Below are positions 24,704 through 33,457 of a stretch of DNA of 64,000 nt, one piece after another. The notes under the pieces were generated by a model, which saw only the letters and a program-made list of their open reading frames with translations, was not told the origin of the DNA and ran no database searches. The position numbers and the translations under genes are program-made. The stretch is from Streptomyces caeruleatus (lineage in GTDB: Bacteria > Actinomycetota > Actinomycetes > Streptomycetales > Streptomycetaceae), in NCBI RefSeq assembly GCF_001514235.1, contig NZ_KQ948931.1, forward strand, positions 369,729 through 433,728. The letters run 5' to 3'. Within the stretch, counting starts at the first letter, position 1. The number at the start of each line of letters is the position of its first letter.

Positions 24704-25756
24704 ATGCACCACGACCACCGCCGGCTCGGCCGTGAACTCGACCTCTTCGACACCGACCCCCTGATGGGCGCGGGCCTGCCGTACTGGCTGCCCGACGGCG
24801 CCACCGTCCGGCACGCGACGACATGTTCCCGCCGATGGAGCTCGGTGCGGAGCAGGTCGTGCTGCGCCCCAGCCTCTGCCCGCACCATGCCCTGATCTAC
24901 CGTTCCCGGGCCCGCAGCTACCGCGAACTGCCGCTCCGCGCATGTCTTCTGCACTCTGGACCAGGCGGTGGACGAGGCGGGCGCCGCCCTGAAACTGATC
25001 GGCCGTGCTTACGCCGATCTGGGGATCAGAGCCGTGCGCCACCGTCTCTCGCTCCCGGGGGAGGGAGCCGGAGAAGGCGACGGCGGTGGCAAATACGTCG
25101 CCGATCCCGAGCTGTGGCGGCGCGCGACCGCCCTGCTCCGTGAGGTCCTGGACGCCTCCGGCATCCCGTACGAGGCCGTCGAGGGCGAGGCCGCGTTCTA
25201 CGGTCCGAAGATCGACGTCCAGATCGCCGACCCGGCGGGCCGCGAGGCGACCCTCTCCACCGTCCAGATCGACTTCCACCAGCCCGAACGCTTCGACCTG
25301 CGCTACATCGGCCCGGACGGGGCCAGGCACCGTCCCGTCATGGTCCACCGCAGCGTCATCGGCAGCGTCGAACGAGCCGTCGCCCATCTGGTCGAGGAGC
25401 ACGGCGGCGCGTTCCCGGCGTGGCTGGCGCCGGTCCAGCTGCTGATCCTGCCGGTGGCGCAGGCGCAGTACGCAGCGGCCGAGAAACTGCTGCACCGGGC
25501 CCGCCGAACGGGTCTGCGCGCCGAGATCGCCGGTCCCGAGCACGGCACCCTGGGCGCCCGGATCCGCGCGGCGCGCCTCGTGCCGTACCAGGCGGTCAGC
25601 GGGGAACGGGAGGCCGAGGGGGACGGGGACCTCGTGGCCGTACGGCTGCGGGACGGGCGCAGGCCCGGTGTCGTGCCGGGCGGCGAGCTGGTGGACCGGA
25701 TCGCCGCCCGCGTCGCGGCCCGCGGCCTCGCGCTGTGGGACGGAGACGCCGCATGA
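24704..25756 (+). pseudogene. Second threonyl-tRNA synthetase (short form), broken by two deletions
   Basis: ATG 24704 has GGAGGAG upstream and begins MHHDHRRLGRELDLFDTDPL. The first segment stops after TVRHA. A second segment in another frame (DDMFPPMELGAEQVVLRPSL through SYRELPLR, about 24817-24938) includes motif 2-like residues. The third, back in the first frame (HVFCTLDQAVDEAGAALKLI to the C-terminal ALWDGDAA), contains GPKIDVQI, VQIDFHQPERFDLRY, HRPVMVHRSVIGSVER and an anticodon-binding domain. About 45 and 30 codons are missing at the junctions. Intact relatives are short ThrRS paralogs of about 400 residues lacking the N-terminal editing domain. The remaining ORF cannot charge tRNA. 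Confidence 0.85.
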
Positions 25757-25870
25757 CGCCGCACGCACGCTGCCGCACGGCGACGCCATACGGCGACGCA
25801 CTCCACCTGTACGACACCGTAAGGTCGGTTTCCCGGAACCCGCCACCGCACCCGTGCGAGGAGACCTGCC

Positions 25871-26842
25871 GTGACGAACGCCGAAGGGCAGCCCATCCCG
25901 GTGATCATCGACTGCGACACCGGTGTCGACGACGCCCTGGCGCTGCTGTTCGCCGTACGCCATCCGGGGCTCGACCTGCGCGCCGTCACCTGTGTGGCGG
26001 GCAACACGGACGTGGACGGCGTCGTACGCAACACCCTGACCGTGCTGGAGCAGGCCGGGGCCGGTGACATCCCGGTCGCGCGGGGCGCCGAGCGGCCGCT
26101 GATCGAGGCGGTGCGCACGGCACGGCACGTGCACGGGCAGGACGGCATGGGCGACCTCGGACTGCCCGCGCCGACCCGCCGCGCGGTGGAGGTGGACGCG
26201 GTGACGCTGCTGCGCCGCGAGATCCTCGCGTCACCGCGTCCGGTCACGCTCATCCCGATGGCGCCGCTCACGAACATCGCGCTGCTCCTGCGCATGTACC
26301 CGGAGGTGACCCGGGGCATCGAGCGGATCGTGTTCATGGGTGGCGCGGTGGCGACCGGGAACGCCACGCCGGTCGCGGAGTTCAACGTGTGGCACGACCC
26401 GGAGGCGGCGGCGATCCTGCTCACCGCCGGGGTGCCGATCACGATGTACGGCCTGGACGTCTTCCAGCGGGTCCTGGTCCCGGCCGCGGACGTCCAGCGG
26501 CTGCGCGGCAGCTCGGAGCCCGCCCTGCGCCTGGCGGGTGAACTCCTCGCCCATCGCGACCCGGCCACCTCCGGGGACCCCACCCCTACCGGCGGCATCG
26601 GCGACGCGGGCGCGGTCTGCGCGGTCGTGGACCCGGAGGGCATCACCACCCGCCCGCTCCCCGTCGAGGTCTCCCTGGCTCCGGGGCCGACGCGGGGCCA
26701 GACCATCGTCGACCGCCGCCCCCGCCCCGGTGAGTCCGAGATCCACGACGGCCCGCGCGAGCAGCAGTTGGTGGACGTGGCCCTGGACGTGGACGTCGAA
26801 CGGTTCGTGAAGCTGTACCTGGCGACGCTGGAAGGTGTCTGA
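25871..26842 (+). CDS. Inosine-uridine preferring nucleoside hydrolase
   Basis: Encodes 323 residues. GTG 25871 is preceded by GAGGAGACCTGCC. The calcium-binding signature DCDTGVDD (residues 14-21) and downstream motifs (HVHGQDGMGDLGLP; PMAPLTNIALLL; FMGGAVATGNATPVAEFNVW then HDPEAA) are diagnostic of the IUNH family, which cleaves the N-glycosidic bond of ribonucleosides in purine/pyrimidine salvage in the cytoplasm. Length is normal. It stands alone here, ending before a bidirectional terminator. Confidence 0.95.
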   Translation: MTNAEGQPIPVIIDCDTGVDDALALLFAVRHPGLDLRAVTCVAGNTDVDGVVRNTLTVLEQAGAGDIPVARGAERPLIEAVRTARHVHGQDGMGDLGLPAPTRRAVEVDAVTLLRREILASPRPVTLIPMAPLTNIALLLRMYPEVTRGIERIVFMGGAVATGNATPVAEFNVWHDPEAAAILLTAGVPITMYGLDVFQRVLVPAADVQRLRGSSEPALRLAGELLAHRDPATSGDPTPTGGIGDAGAVCAVVDPEGITTRPLPVEVSLAPGPTRGQTIVDRRPRPGESEIHDGPREQQLVDVALDVDVERFVKLYLATLEGV

Positions 26843-26859
26843 CCGGCTGTCACACGGCA

Positions 26860-26899
26860 AAGGGGCCCGGGGTGACCACCCGATCACCCCGGGCCCCTT
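26860..26899. terminator. Bidirectional terminator
   Basis: A perfect 16-bp stem (aaggggcccggggtga / tcaccccgggcccctt) with an 8-base loop lies between the convergent nucleoside hydrolase and LAETG-protein genes, with A and T residues at either end for both directions. Confidence 0.9.
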
Positions 26900-26912
26900 C
26901 ACATACCGTCGG

Positions 26913-27836
26913 TCAGGAACGCGCCGCGCGCTTCCGCCTCGACATCACGACGAACGCCGCGCCGCCCGCCACCAGCGCCACCGCGCCGAGGGCGATCGGG
27001 CCGGTCGCGCTGCTGCCGCCGGTCTCGGCGAGGTCGTCGCCGCCGCCGTTGGGCTTCGGGGCCGCGGGAGTCGTCGACTCGGAGGCCTCCGGGGTCGAGG
27101 TCTCGGTGGACGGGGTCTCGGAGGCCGGCGGGGTCGTCTCCTCGGCCGGGGTCGACGGCTCGTCGGTCGCGGGCTCCGACGGCTCGGCCGGCGGCTCCTC
27201 GGTGGCCGGGGGCTCGCTCGTGCAGTCCTTGGTGCCGCCGTTCCAGGCCGCGATCAGCTTGTCCTTGATGACCGGGCGGTCCGGGCCCTTGGGCACGTCA
27301 CCGTGCTCGAAGCCGTCGCCCGCGTCGAGCTTGCCGTCGAACTTCACCGCGCCCCGGTACAGGTCGATCTGCGCGAAGCAGCCCGCGTCCGGGACGGCGA
27401 TGTCCAGGGAGTCGGTCTGGCCGGGCTTGACCGTGACCGTGTCGAAGTCGACGAAGACCTGCTCGCCGGAGGTCGCGAAGGTCGCGCCGTGGGCGAGGTA
27501 GGAGGCGAGCGAGGCGGTGCAGGTCGTGGCGTCGGCGGCGGCGCGGACCTTGACGTGGACCTTGCCGTCGTCGGTGACCTTCAGGTTCTGGTCGTCGACC
27601 TTGACGGAGTCGTAGAAGTTCGAGCCGTCGAGCGAGAACTGGCAGCGATCGGTGGCCGTCTCCGTGCCGGCGCCGGTACCCGGCTGGTAGGTGCCGCCGG
27701 ACTTCCAGCCGTCGCCGCCGGGCGTGCCGTGGGCCCAGGCACCGGAGGCGGAGGCGACGGTGGCCGCGCATAGGGCGAGCGACGCGGCGCCCGTCCCCAA
27801 CAGGCGTCGCGCGATGACACGTCTCGCTATGGACAT
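26913..27836 (-). CDS. LAETG-anchored cell-surface protein (class E sortase substrate)
   Basis: Encodes 307 residues. ATG 27836 is used; the longer frame adds 16 residues without a ribosome binding site. A signal peptide (RRLLGTGAASLALCAATVAS ending near AWA) is followed by a beta-rich domain (CQFSLDGSNFYDSVKVDDQN; FVDFDTVTVKPGQT), a Thr/Glu/Pro/Ser wall-spanning stretch, and the sorting signal LAETG, a membrane helix (TGPIALGAVALVAGGAAFVV) and RRKRAARS. LAXTG is the motif used by Streptomyces class E sortases, so the mature protein is probably covalently attached to peptidoglycan. The cognate sortase is not adjacent. Ligand unknown. Confidence 0.9.
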   Translation of the reverse strand: MSIARRVIARRLLGTGAASLALCAATVASASGAWAHGTPGGDGWKSGGTYQPGTGAGTETATDRCQFSLDGSNFYDSVKVDDQNLKVTDDGKVHVKVRAAADATTCTASLASYLAHGATFATSGEQVFVDFDTVTVKPGQTDSLDIAVPDAGCFAQIDLYRGAVKFDGKLDAGDGFEHGDVPKGPDRPVIKDKLIAAWNGGTKDCTSEPPATEEPPAEPSEPATDEPSTPAEETTPPASETPSTETSTPEASESTTPAAPKPNGGGDDLAETGGSSATGPIALGAVALVAGGAAFVVMSRRKRAARS

Positions 27837-27885
27837 GCGTATCCCATCGTGGGGTGAGTGCGAAGAAGGAGTCGCCGGGCTCATG

Positions 27886-27930
27886 GGTCACATTGGTCAC
27901 ATCGGTCACATGGATCACATGCGCCACAGC
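27886..27930. repeat. Tandem 9-bp repeats (ggtcacatn) in the promoter region
   Basis: Three ggtcacatn units, one gatcacatg and one diverged cgccacagc lie head to tail about 50 bases upstream of the LAETG-protein start. On the gene's strand the unit is natgtgacc. Regular 9-bp phasing suggests iteron-like binding sites, but it may be simple repeat expansion. Confidence 0.6.
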
Positions 27931-28112
27931 GTGAGCACATCGTCGGACGGCCGCAGAACGCTGTCAACCTGCGACAACGCAATGGTGGTTCAAGAGGCAA
28001 TCACAATTTCGTCACGCCCAGAATGATCTCCTCCGCTCGGTACGGGGTTCGCTTTTCCGGCCAAGTGGACAGAGTTCTCACTGTCGCCCGTACCGAGCCA
28101 TGAGGAGCCCGT

Positions 28113-29762
28113 GTGTCCGACCTCTCCTCCACCCGTCCCGACTGGTGGCGCCAGGCCGTCATCTACCAGGTCTATCCCCGCAGCTTCGCCGACGGCGACG
28201 GCGACGGGCTCGGGGATCTGAAGGGCGTCGCCCAGCGCCTCGACCACCTCGCCGCCCTCGGCGTGGACGCCCTGTGGCTCAGCCCCTTCTACCCCTCCGA
28301 ACTTGCCGACGGCGGCTACGACGTCGCCGACTACCGCGATGTCGACCCGCGCCTGGGCACCCTCGACGACTTCGACGCCCTGGTCGCCGAGGCCCACCGC
28401 CTCGGCCTGAAGGTGATCGTCGACCTGGTCCCCAACCACACCTCCCACCAGCACGTCTGGTTCCAGGAGGCGCTGCGCTCCGGCCCCGGCTCCGCCGCCC
28501 GCGACCGCTACGTCTTCCGCCCCGGCCGCGGCACGCACGGCGAACTCCCGCCCACCGACTGGCAGTCCGTCTTCGGCGGCAGCGCCTGGCGCCGGGTCCC
28601 CGACGGCGAGTGGTACCTGCACCTCTTCACGCTCCAGCAGCCCGATCTGAACTGGGAGAACGACGAGGTCCGCGCCGACTTCCGCACCACCCTGCGGTTC
28701 TGGTCCGACCGGGGCGTCGACGGCTTCCGCGTCGACGTCGCGCACGCGCTCGCCAAGGACCTCAGCGAGCCGCTACGGGACCTCGGCGCCCCGGAACTCA
28801 GCCGCGAGGAGGCCCTCCCGGACCTCCCGCCCGGCACCCACCCCTTCTACGACCGCGACGAGGTCCACGAGATCTACCGCGACTGGCGCAAGATCCTCGA
28901 CGCCTACCGCCCGCCCCGGATGGCCGTCGCCGAGGCATGGGTGACCCCGGCCGCCCGCCGCGCCCTGTACGCCCGCCCCGACGAACTGGGCCAGGCCTTC
29001 AACTTCGAGTATCTGCAAGCCGGTTGGGAGGCCGAGGAGCTGAGGCAGGTCATCGCCGACTCGCTCGCCACGGCCCGCGCGGCGGGCGCCTCCGCCACCT
29101 GGGTGCTGTCCAACCACGACGTCGTACGCCACGCCTCCCGCCTGATGCTCCCGCCCGGCACCGACGACAACGCCTGGCTGCTGTCCGGCGGCCACGCACC
29201 GGCCGTCGACGAGGCGGCCGGCCTGCGCCGCGCCCGCGCCGCGACCCTGCTGATGCTGGCGCTGCCCGGTTCGTCGTACGTCTACCAGGGCGAGGAACTC
29301 GGCCTGCCCGAGGTCGCCGACCTGCCCTTCGAGGTCCTCCAGGACCCGGTCTGGGAACAGACGGGACGCGTCCGCAAGGGCCGTGACGGCTGCCGGGTGC
29401 CGCTGCCGTGGACGACGACGGGGCCGTCGTACGGGTTCGGCGCGGGCGGGTCCTGGCTGCCGCAGCCGGAGGGCTTCGCGGCGTACGCGGTGCAGGCCCA
29501 GGACGGTGTGGAGGGCTCGACCCTGGAGCTCTACCGCAGGGCCCTGCGGCTGCGCCGCAAGCTGCTGGAGGGGGAGGAGCTGGAGTGGGCGCCGGACACC
29601 CCGCCCGGCGTCCTGCACTTCGCCCGCTCGGAGGGCTGGCGGTGCGTGGCCAACCTGTCCGGTACGGCGGTGGAGCTGCCGCCGGGTGAGGTGCTGCTCG
29701 CGAGCGCGCCGCTGGAGGAGGGCGGCCTGCTGGGCGCGGACACGACGGTCTGGCTGACGTAG
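28113..29762 (+). CDS. GH13 alpha-glucosidase
   Basis: Encodes 549 residues from GTG 28113. It is a cytoplasmic GH13 oligo-glucosidase with DWWRQAVIYQVYPRSFADGD at the start, region I DLVPNHTSHQHVWF, region II GFRVDVAHAL (nucleophile Asp208), region III AVAEAWV (acid/base Glu274) and region IV VLSNHDVVRH (Asp336). Length and motifs fit maltose/isomaltose-type hydrolysis. In Streptomyces such enzymes often sit in agl-type ABC-transporter operons, but no transporter or LacI regulator is next to this one. The stop is followed by a four-copy 15-bp repeat. Confidence 0.93.
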   Translation: MSDLSSTRPDWWRQAVIYQVYPRSFADGDGDGLGDLKGVAQRLDHLAALGVDALWLSPFYPSELADGGYDVADYRDVDPRLGTLDDFDALVAEAHRLGLKVIVDLVPNHTSHQHVWFQEALRSGPGSAARDRYVFRPGRGTHGELPPTDWQSVFGGSAWRRVPDGEWYLHLFTLQQPDLNWENDEVRADFRTTLRFWSDRGVDGFRVDVAHALAKDLSEPLRDLGAPELSREEALPDLPPGTHPFYDRDEVHEIYRDWRKILDAYRPPRMAVAEAWVTPAARRALYARPDELGQAFNFEYLQAGWEAEELRQVIADSLATARAAGASATWVLSNHDVVRHASRLMLPPGTDDNAWLLSGGHAPAVDEAAGLRRARAATLLMLALPGSSYVYQGEELGLPEVADLPFEVLQDPVWEQTGRVRKGRDGCRVPLPWTTTGPSYGFGAGGSWLPQPEGFAAYAVQAQDGVEGSTLELYRRALRLRRKLLEGEELEWAPDTPPGVLHFARSEGWRCVANLSGTAVELPPGEVLLASAPLEEGGLLGADTTVWLT

Positions 29763-29768
29763 GCCTTC

Positions 29769-29828
29769 GGGCAGGACTGCCGCGGGCAGGACTTCCGCGG
29801 GCAGGACTGCCGCGGGCAGGACTGCCGC
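29769..29828. repeat. Four tandem copies of a 15-bp repeat
   Basis: The unit gggcaggactgccgc is repeated four times head to tail with one base change. It lies between the convergent GH13 and DUF4142 genes. Each unit contains a small inverted repeat (gcaggactgc), so it might act as a terminator cluster. Confidence 0.75.
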
Positions 29829-29830
29829 GG

Positions 29831-30517
29831 TCACGGCTTCAGGGTCACCTGGGGTTCGCCGGCCGTCGGAGGGGGCGGGGTCGTGTCGTCGGCCGGGAGC
29901 TTGGGCGGGGTCGTCTCCTGGAAGAGGACCTGGTCGAGGTCGACGAGCCCCGTCTTCTCCATGACCGTGATGTGGTCGAGCACGGTGGTGTTGGCCTGGT
30001 CGGCCAGTTGCCGCACCAGGGTGTTCCGCGTGGTGGACCGGATCTTGGCGATGGTGGTGAAGATCTGGCCGTGCGTGATGCGCAGGATGTTCGCCATGTC
30101 GCTGTCGAACTGCCTGCCGCTGTCCGCGCTAAGCGTCGCGACGAAGCCCTGCTGCTGGGGGCTGGGCCGGTTGGGCAGGGCGATGTCCAACCGCGGCGCG
30201 ATCTTCCGGCAGGTGGCGTCCAGCGCGGCGTGCCCGGAGACCAGATGCCGCCCGGCCGTGCGCACCGCGTCGGTCGTCCCCTTCTGGAGCGCCATCTTCC
30301 CCACCGGGTACTCCCACAGCCCGGCCGCCCGCACCTTCACGACGAAGTCCCGGTCCGCCTCCGTCAGCGGCCCGGCCGAGGTCTGGGCGATGACCCGGTC
30401 CTGGGCCGCCGAGACGGCACTGAACCCGAGCACGGCGGGACAGGCGAGCGCGCTCAGCGTCACACCGAGCACCCCGCCCACGAGCACCGTCCCCGTCACC
30501 TTCCGCGTGATGCGCAC
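29831..30517 (-). CDS. Secreted DUF4142 protein
   Basis: Encodes 228 residues. GTG 30517 is preceded by GGAGGAACGAC; the upstream open frame is spurious. An N-terminal hydrophobic segment (VTGTVLVGGVLGVTLSALAC) is followed by the DUF4142 helical domain (GPLTEADRDFVVKVRAAGLW; HLVSGHAALDATC; DITHGQ-like ILRITHGQIFTTIAKIRSTT), which resembles a ferritin-like bundle, and a Pro/Thr tail (LPADDTTPPPPTAGEP). It is probably extracytoplasmic. The family's function is not established. Confidence 0.85.
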   Translation of the reverse strand: MRITRKVTGTVLVGGVLGVTLSALACPAVLGFSAVSAAQDRVIAQTSAGPLTEADRDFVVKVRAAGLWEYPVGKMALQKGTTDAVRTAGRHLVSGHAALDATCRKIAPRLDIALPNRPSPQQQGFVATLSADSGRQFDSDMANILRITHGQIFTTIAKIRSTTRNTLVRQLADQANTTVLDHITVMEKTGLVDLDQVLFQETTPPKLPADDTTPPPPTAGEPQVTLKP

Positions 30518-30752
30518 GTCGTTCCTCCAGTACGGCCGGGTCCACCAGGGGTCACCCATCGGTACGCGCCCCACCCCGCGGAGAACCTTTTGGCTTGGCA
30601 TCGACTCCGTAAAGCCGACAGCCCACGCCCGGACGGGTGGTGCGGGCGGCGGCGCGGGCCCGTACGGCCGAGCGGAGCGCGCCGTTCGCGGGGGCGGCCG
30701 CGAGAATCGCGGGCAGGGGTGCCGCCGACGTGTGTGAGGAGCTCCGCCGACG

Positions 30753-31631
30753 ATGAGCAGGTCCTGGAAGACGACGATCCTCGGTTTGCTCGCCGTCGCG
30801 GGCGTGGTGATCACGCCGGGGACGGCCTACGGCGGTGACGACCTGTGGGCGACCGCGACCATCGAACCCGGACGGGAGGGCATCGTCGAGGTCGGCGGCT
30901 ACGCGGGGACACCCCTGGGCGCGGGCTCCGTCCTGACCCTGACGGCACCGTCGACGACGACCGTGACGGGGACGCCGTACACCGGGCCCGGCTACCGGGG
31001 GTCGGTGACGCTGGGCGGGAGTACGGGGACGTACACCTTCGAGGGGGCGGCGCCCGCCGCGGCAGACGAGCCGGAGGAGTCGGAGGATCCGGAGGTACCG
31101 GGGGAATCGGCGCAGTCGGCGCAGTCGGCGGAATCCGTGGAATCGGCGGAGTCGGCGGAGTCGGCACCGGCTGCACCGGCGGCCTGGAAGGACCGCAGGT
31201 ACCCCTTCGTCCTGTCGGTCCCCGCGGACGCCGAGCCCGGCACCCGGCTCCCCGACTGCGCCCTGGTCCTGCGGGACGCGCACGGCACCGTACGGCAGAA
31301 GGGCACCTGCACCGTGACGGTCGGCCTGCCCGCGCCGGTCCTGTCCCGGCCCCACTCGGGCGTGCCGGTCAGCGGTCGGCCCAAGATCGCGGGTACGGCG
31401 TATCCCGGCGCTCAGGTCACGGTCCGCGACGCCCGCGAAGAGGAGGTCTGCGCGGCGACCACCGCCCCCAACGGCGTCTGGTGGTGCGTCCCGAGTCACG
31501 CCCTGCCCCCGGGCACGGGCCGCCTCCAGGCGACGGCCACGCTCAACGGCGTGAGCGCGGCGAGCGAACAGATCGACATCCTCGTGACGGGCACGGCGGC
31601 GGACAGCGGTGGGGGCCGGCACCGGAGGTAG
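30753..31631 (+). CDS. Secreted protein with Ig-like domain
   Basis: Encodes 292 residues. A signal peptide (TILGLLAVAGVVITPGTAYG) is followed by a beta-rich domain (residues about 30-105), an acidic/Ser/Ala repeat stretch (units of ESAQSAQSAESVESA) and a C-terminal Ig-like or carboxypeptidase-regulatory-like domain (RPKIAGTAYPGAQVTVRDAR; NGVWWCVPSHALPPGTGRLQ) typical of adhesin-type repeats. No anchor signal is present, so it is secreted. Ligand unknown. Confidence 0.7.
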   Translation: MSRSWKTTILGLLAVAGVVITPGTAYGGDDLWATATIEPGREGIVEVGGYAGTPLGAGSVLTLTAPSTTTVTGTPYTGPGYRGSVTLGGSTGTYTFEGAAPAAADEPEESEDPEVPGESAQSAQSAESVESAESAESAPAAPAAWKDRRYPFVLSVPADAEPGTRLPDCALVLRDAHGTVRQKGTCTVTVGLPAPVLSRPHSGVPVSGRPKIAGTAYPGAQVTVRDAREEEVCAATTAPNGVWWCVPSHALPPGTGRLQATATLNGVSAASEQIDILVTGTAADSGGGRHRR

Positions 31632-31718
31632 GGGACCACCGGGGTCGCCGTCGCCGCGGTCCTGCGGTCCTGCTGTCCGGCCGCCCCGCTGTCAGTGCTC
31701 GGTGGAAGACTGCCGGGC

Positions 31719-32321
31719 ATGACGTCAACGGACCCGAAAGCGGACCTCCTCCGGTATCTCCAGGACGCCCGGGACGCCCTCCTGTGGAAGCTCGACGGGC
31801 TCTCGGAGTACGACGTCCGCCGCCCCCTGACGCCCACCGGCACCAACCTGCTGGGGCTGGTCAAGCATGTCGCCGGAGTGGAGCTGGGGTACTTCGGCGA
31901 CACCTTCGGACGGCCCTTCTTCACCGAGGAGCCGCCACCGCCCTGGTGGTACACCGAGGACGCCGAACCCAACGCGGACATGTGGGCCGGCGCGGACGAG
32001 TCGCGCGAGGACATCGTCGGCCTGTACCGCCGGGCCTGGAAGCACGCCGACGGCACCATCGACGCGCTGCCGCTCGACGCCACAGGTCACGTCCCTTGGT
32101 GGCCGGTGGAGCGGCGCGAGGTGACGCTGCACCACCTCATGGTGCGCGTGATCGCCGACAGCCAGCGGCACGCGGGACACGCCGACATCCTGCGCGAACT
32201 CATCGACGGCAGCGTGGGGTACGGCGAGGGCAAGGAGTCCTTGCCGCAGGGCGACGGGGCATGGTGGGAGAACCACCGCCGTCGACTGGAGAGCGCGGCG
32301 CGGGAGGCCGACAAGGGCTGA
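31719..32321 (+). CDS. DinB-family (DUF664) protein
   Basis: Encodes 200 residues. ATG 31719 starts MTSTDPKADLLRYLQDARDA. Metal-ligand histidines of the DinB four-helix bundle are visible: LVKHVAGVELGYFG and later IADSQRHAGHADILRELIDG. DinB/DUF664 proteins in actinobacteria include thiol (mycothiol)-dependent transferases or hydrolases; the substrate here is unknown. It is a stand-alone gene. Confidence 0.88.
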   Translation: MTSTDPKADLLRYLQDARDALLWKLDGLSEYDVRRPLTPTGTNLLGLVKHVAGVELGYFGDTFGRPFFTEEPPPPWWYTEDAEPNADMWAGADESREDIVGLYRRAWKHADGTIDALPLDATGHVPWWPVERREVTLHHLMVRVIADSQRHAGHADILRELIDGSVGYGEGKESLPQGDGAWWENHRRRLESAAREADKG

Positions 32322-32345
32322 AGCGGCCGACGGCCAGCGGGCTGA

Positions 32346-32807
32346 TCAGTAGCGCAGCGCCCTGGCCACCTCGGCCTTCACGTCCCCGCTCAGGTCATGC
32401 GTGCTGCGCACCGTGCCCGTTCCCGTCCCGCCCGCCGCCACATCCGAGACGGTCACCACGTTGGCGTCCAGCAGATCGCCGTTCCCGTCACGGAAGTTGA
32501 CCTGTACGGCGAACGACTTCTTCGAGTCGGCCGTGTTCTCCACGGTGACCTCGACGGTCGTACGGCCCTCCGAGTCGGTCGTCGGGTCGCCCAGCCGCAC
32601 CGAGCCCTTGGCGTCGACCCCGCCCTTGATGTCGTCCAACTGGCGTCCGGCCTCCGCGGTCGCCGAGGCGAAGGCGGACGCCGCCTTGCTGGCCACCGAG
32701 GAGGGCGTGTCGTCGTCGGAGCAGGAGGTCAGGGTGAGGGCGACGGTCACGGCGGCGGTCGTCGCGAGCGTCGCGGTGGTCGTCCACCGCGTGCGGTGAC
32801 GGGGCAT
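32346..32807 (-). CDS. FxLYD-like domain lipoprotein
   Basis: Encodes 153 residues from ATG 32807. A signal peptide ends in lipobox LTLTSC, so the product is probably membrane anchored by lipid. The C-terminal half (VEVTVENTADSKKSFAVQVN; DANVVTVSDVAAGGTG) has the beta-sandwich pattern of FxLYD-type domains, although the name-giving motif itself is not clear. Function unknown. Stop lies in the gap after the convergent DinB gene. Confidence 0.75.
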   Translation of the reverse strand: MPRHRTRWTTTATLATTAAVTVALTLTSCSDDDTPSSVASKAASAFASATAEAGRQLDDIKGGVDAKGSVRLGDPTTDSEGRTTVEVTVENTADSKKSFAVQVNFRDGNGDLLDANVVTVSDVAAGGTGTGTVRSTHDLSGDVKAEVARALRY

Positions 32808-32879
32808 GGCGCCTCCAGGGGGTGAAGAGTCATGGAGAGTCACGGTCGCGGCGGCGCTGCCCGGACCCGTGCACGCGGC

Positions 32880-33248
32880 TCACCCGTGCCCCAGGCCGCC
32901 CCCGCCGAAGGAACCGCTCTTTCCGGGCAGCCAGCGTTTGCGGTGCTGATCCTCGCTGCGCCTGCTGCCGGCGTGGTGCAGCTCGTGCGGCAGGAGCCGT
33001 TCCCTGCCCTCCGCGTGCGGCACTTCGTCCGGCTCCCTGAGCTCGCGCTCCTCATGGACCGGGCCGGTGTCGGGGAGATGCGGCTGCTCGTCCGGCGTGG
33101 GCCGGGGCAGCTCTCGATCACGGACCCGCATGCCGAGCTGCACGGCCCAGACCAGTGCGCCGGCGATGAACAGGCCACCCGCGAAGGCGGCGATCACGTT
33201 GAGTACTTCACTCGACGTGGCCGCAACAACAAACGTCGCTGTACTCAT
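32880..33248 (-). CDS. DUF6479 small membrane protein
   Basis: Encodes 122 residues from ATG 33248. One membrane helix (NVIAAFAGGLFIAGALVWAV) is followed by a conserved cytoplasmic stretch (LGMRVRDRELPRPTPDEQPH then LPDTGPVHEERELREPDEVP) and a Gly/Lys tail. This matches the Streptomyces-restricted DUF6479 family. No function is known for it. Confidence 0.85.
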   Translation of the reverse strand: MSTATFVVAATSSEVLNVIAAFAGGLFIAGALVWAVQLGMRVRDRELPRPTPDEQPHLPDTGPVHEERELREPDEVPHAEGRERLLPHELHHAGSRRSEDQHRKRWLPGKSGSFGGGGLGHG

Positions 33249-33396
33249 GCCCCAATTATCACCGAAAGGGCCGAATAAGCTCCCGGAAGAACGCCCGGAA
33301 CCGTCCGTACCCCCAGTTCTCGCGGGTCTACACGCGTCCTCCGAACCTGGGCCTCGCGGGTCTTCTGGGCCTTGCGGCCTTGCGGCCTTGCGGGTG

Positions 33397-33437
33397 ACGA
33401 GCGCGGGACGCCGTACTTCACGGCGTCCCGCGCTCGT
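33397..33437 (-). terminator. Terminator of the MFS transporter
   Basis: A perfect 18-bp stem (acgagcgcgggacgccgt / acggcgtcccgcgctcgt) with a 5-base loop, 20 bases after the MFS stop. Confidence 0.9.
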
Positions 33438-33457
33438 ACCCACCTGCCCGTTCCGCC

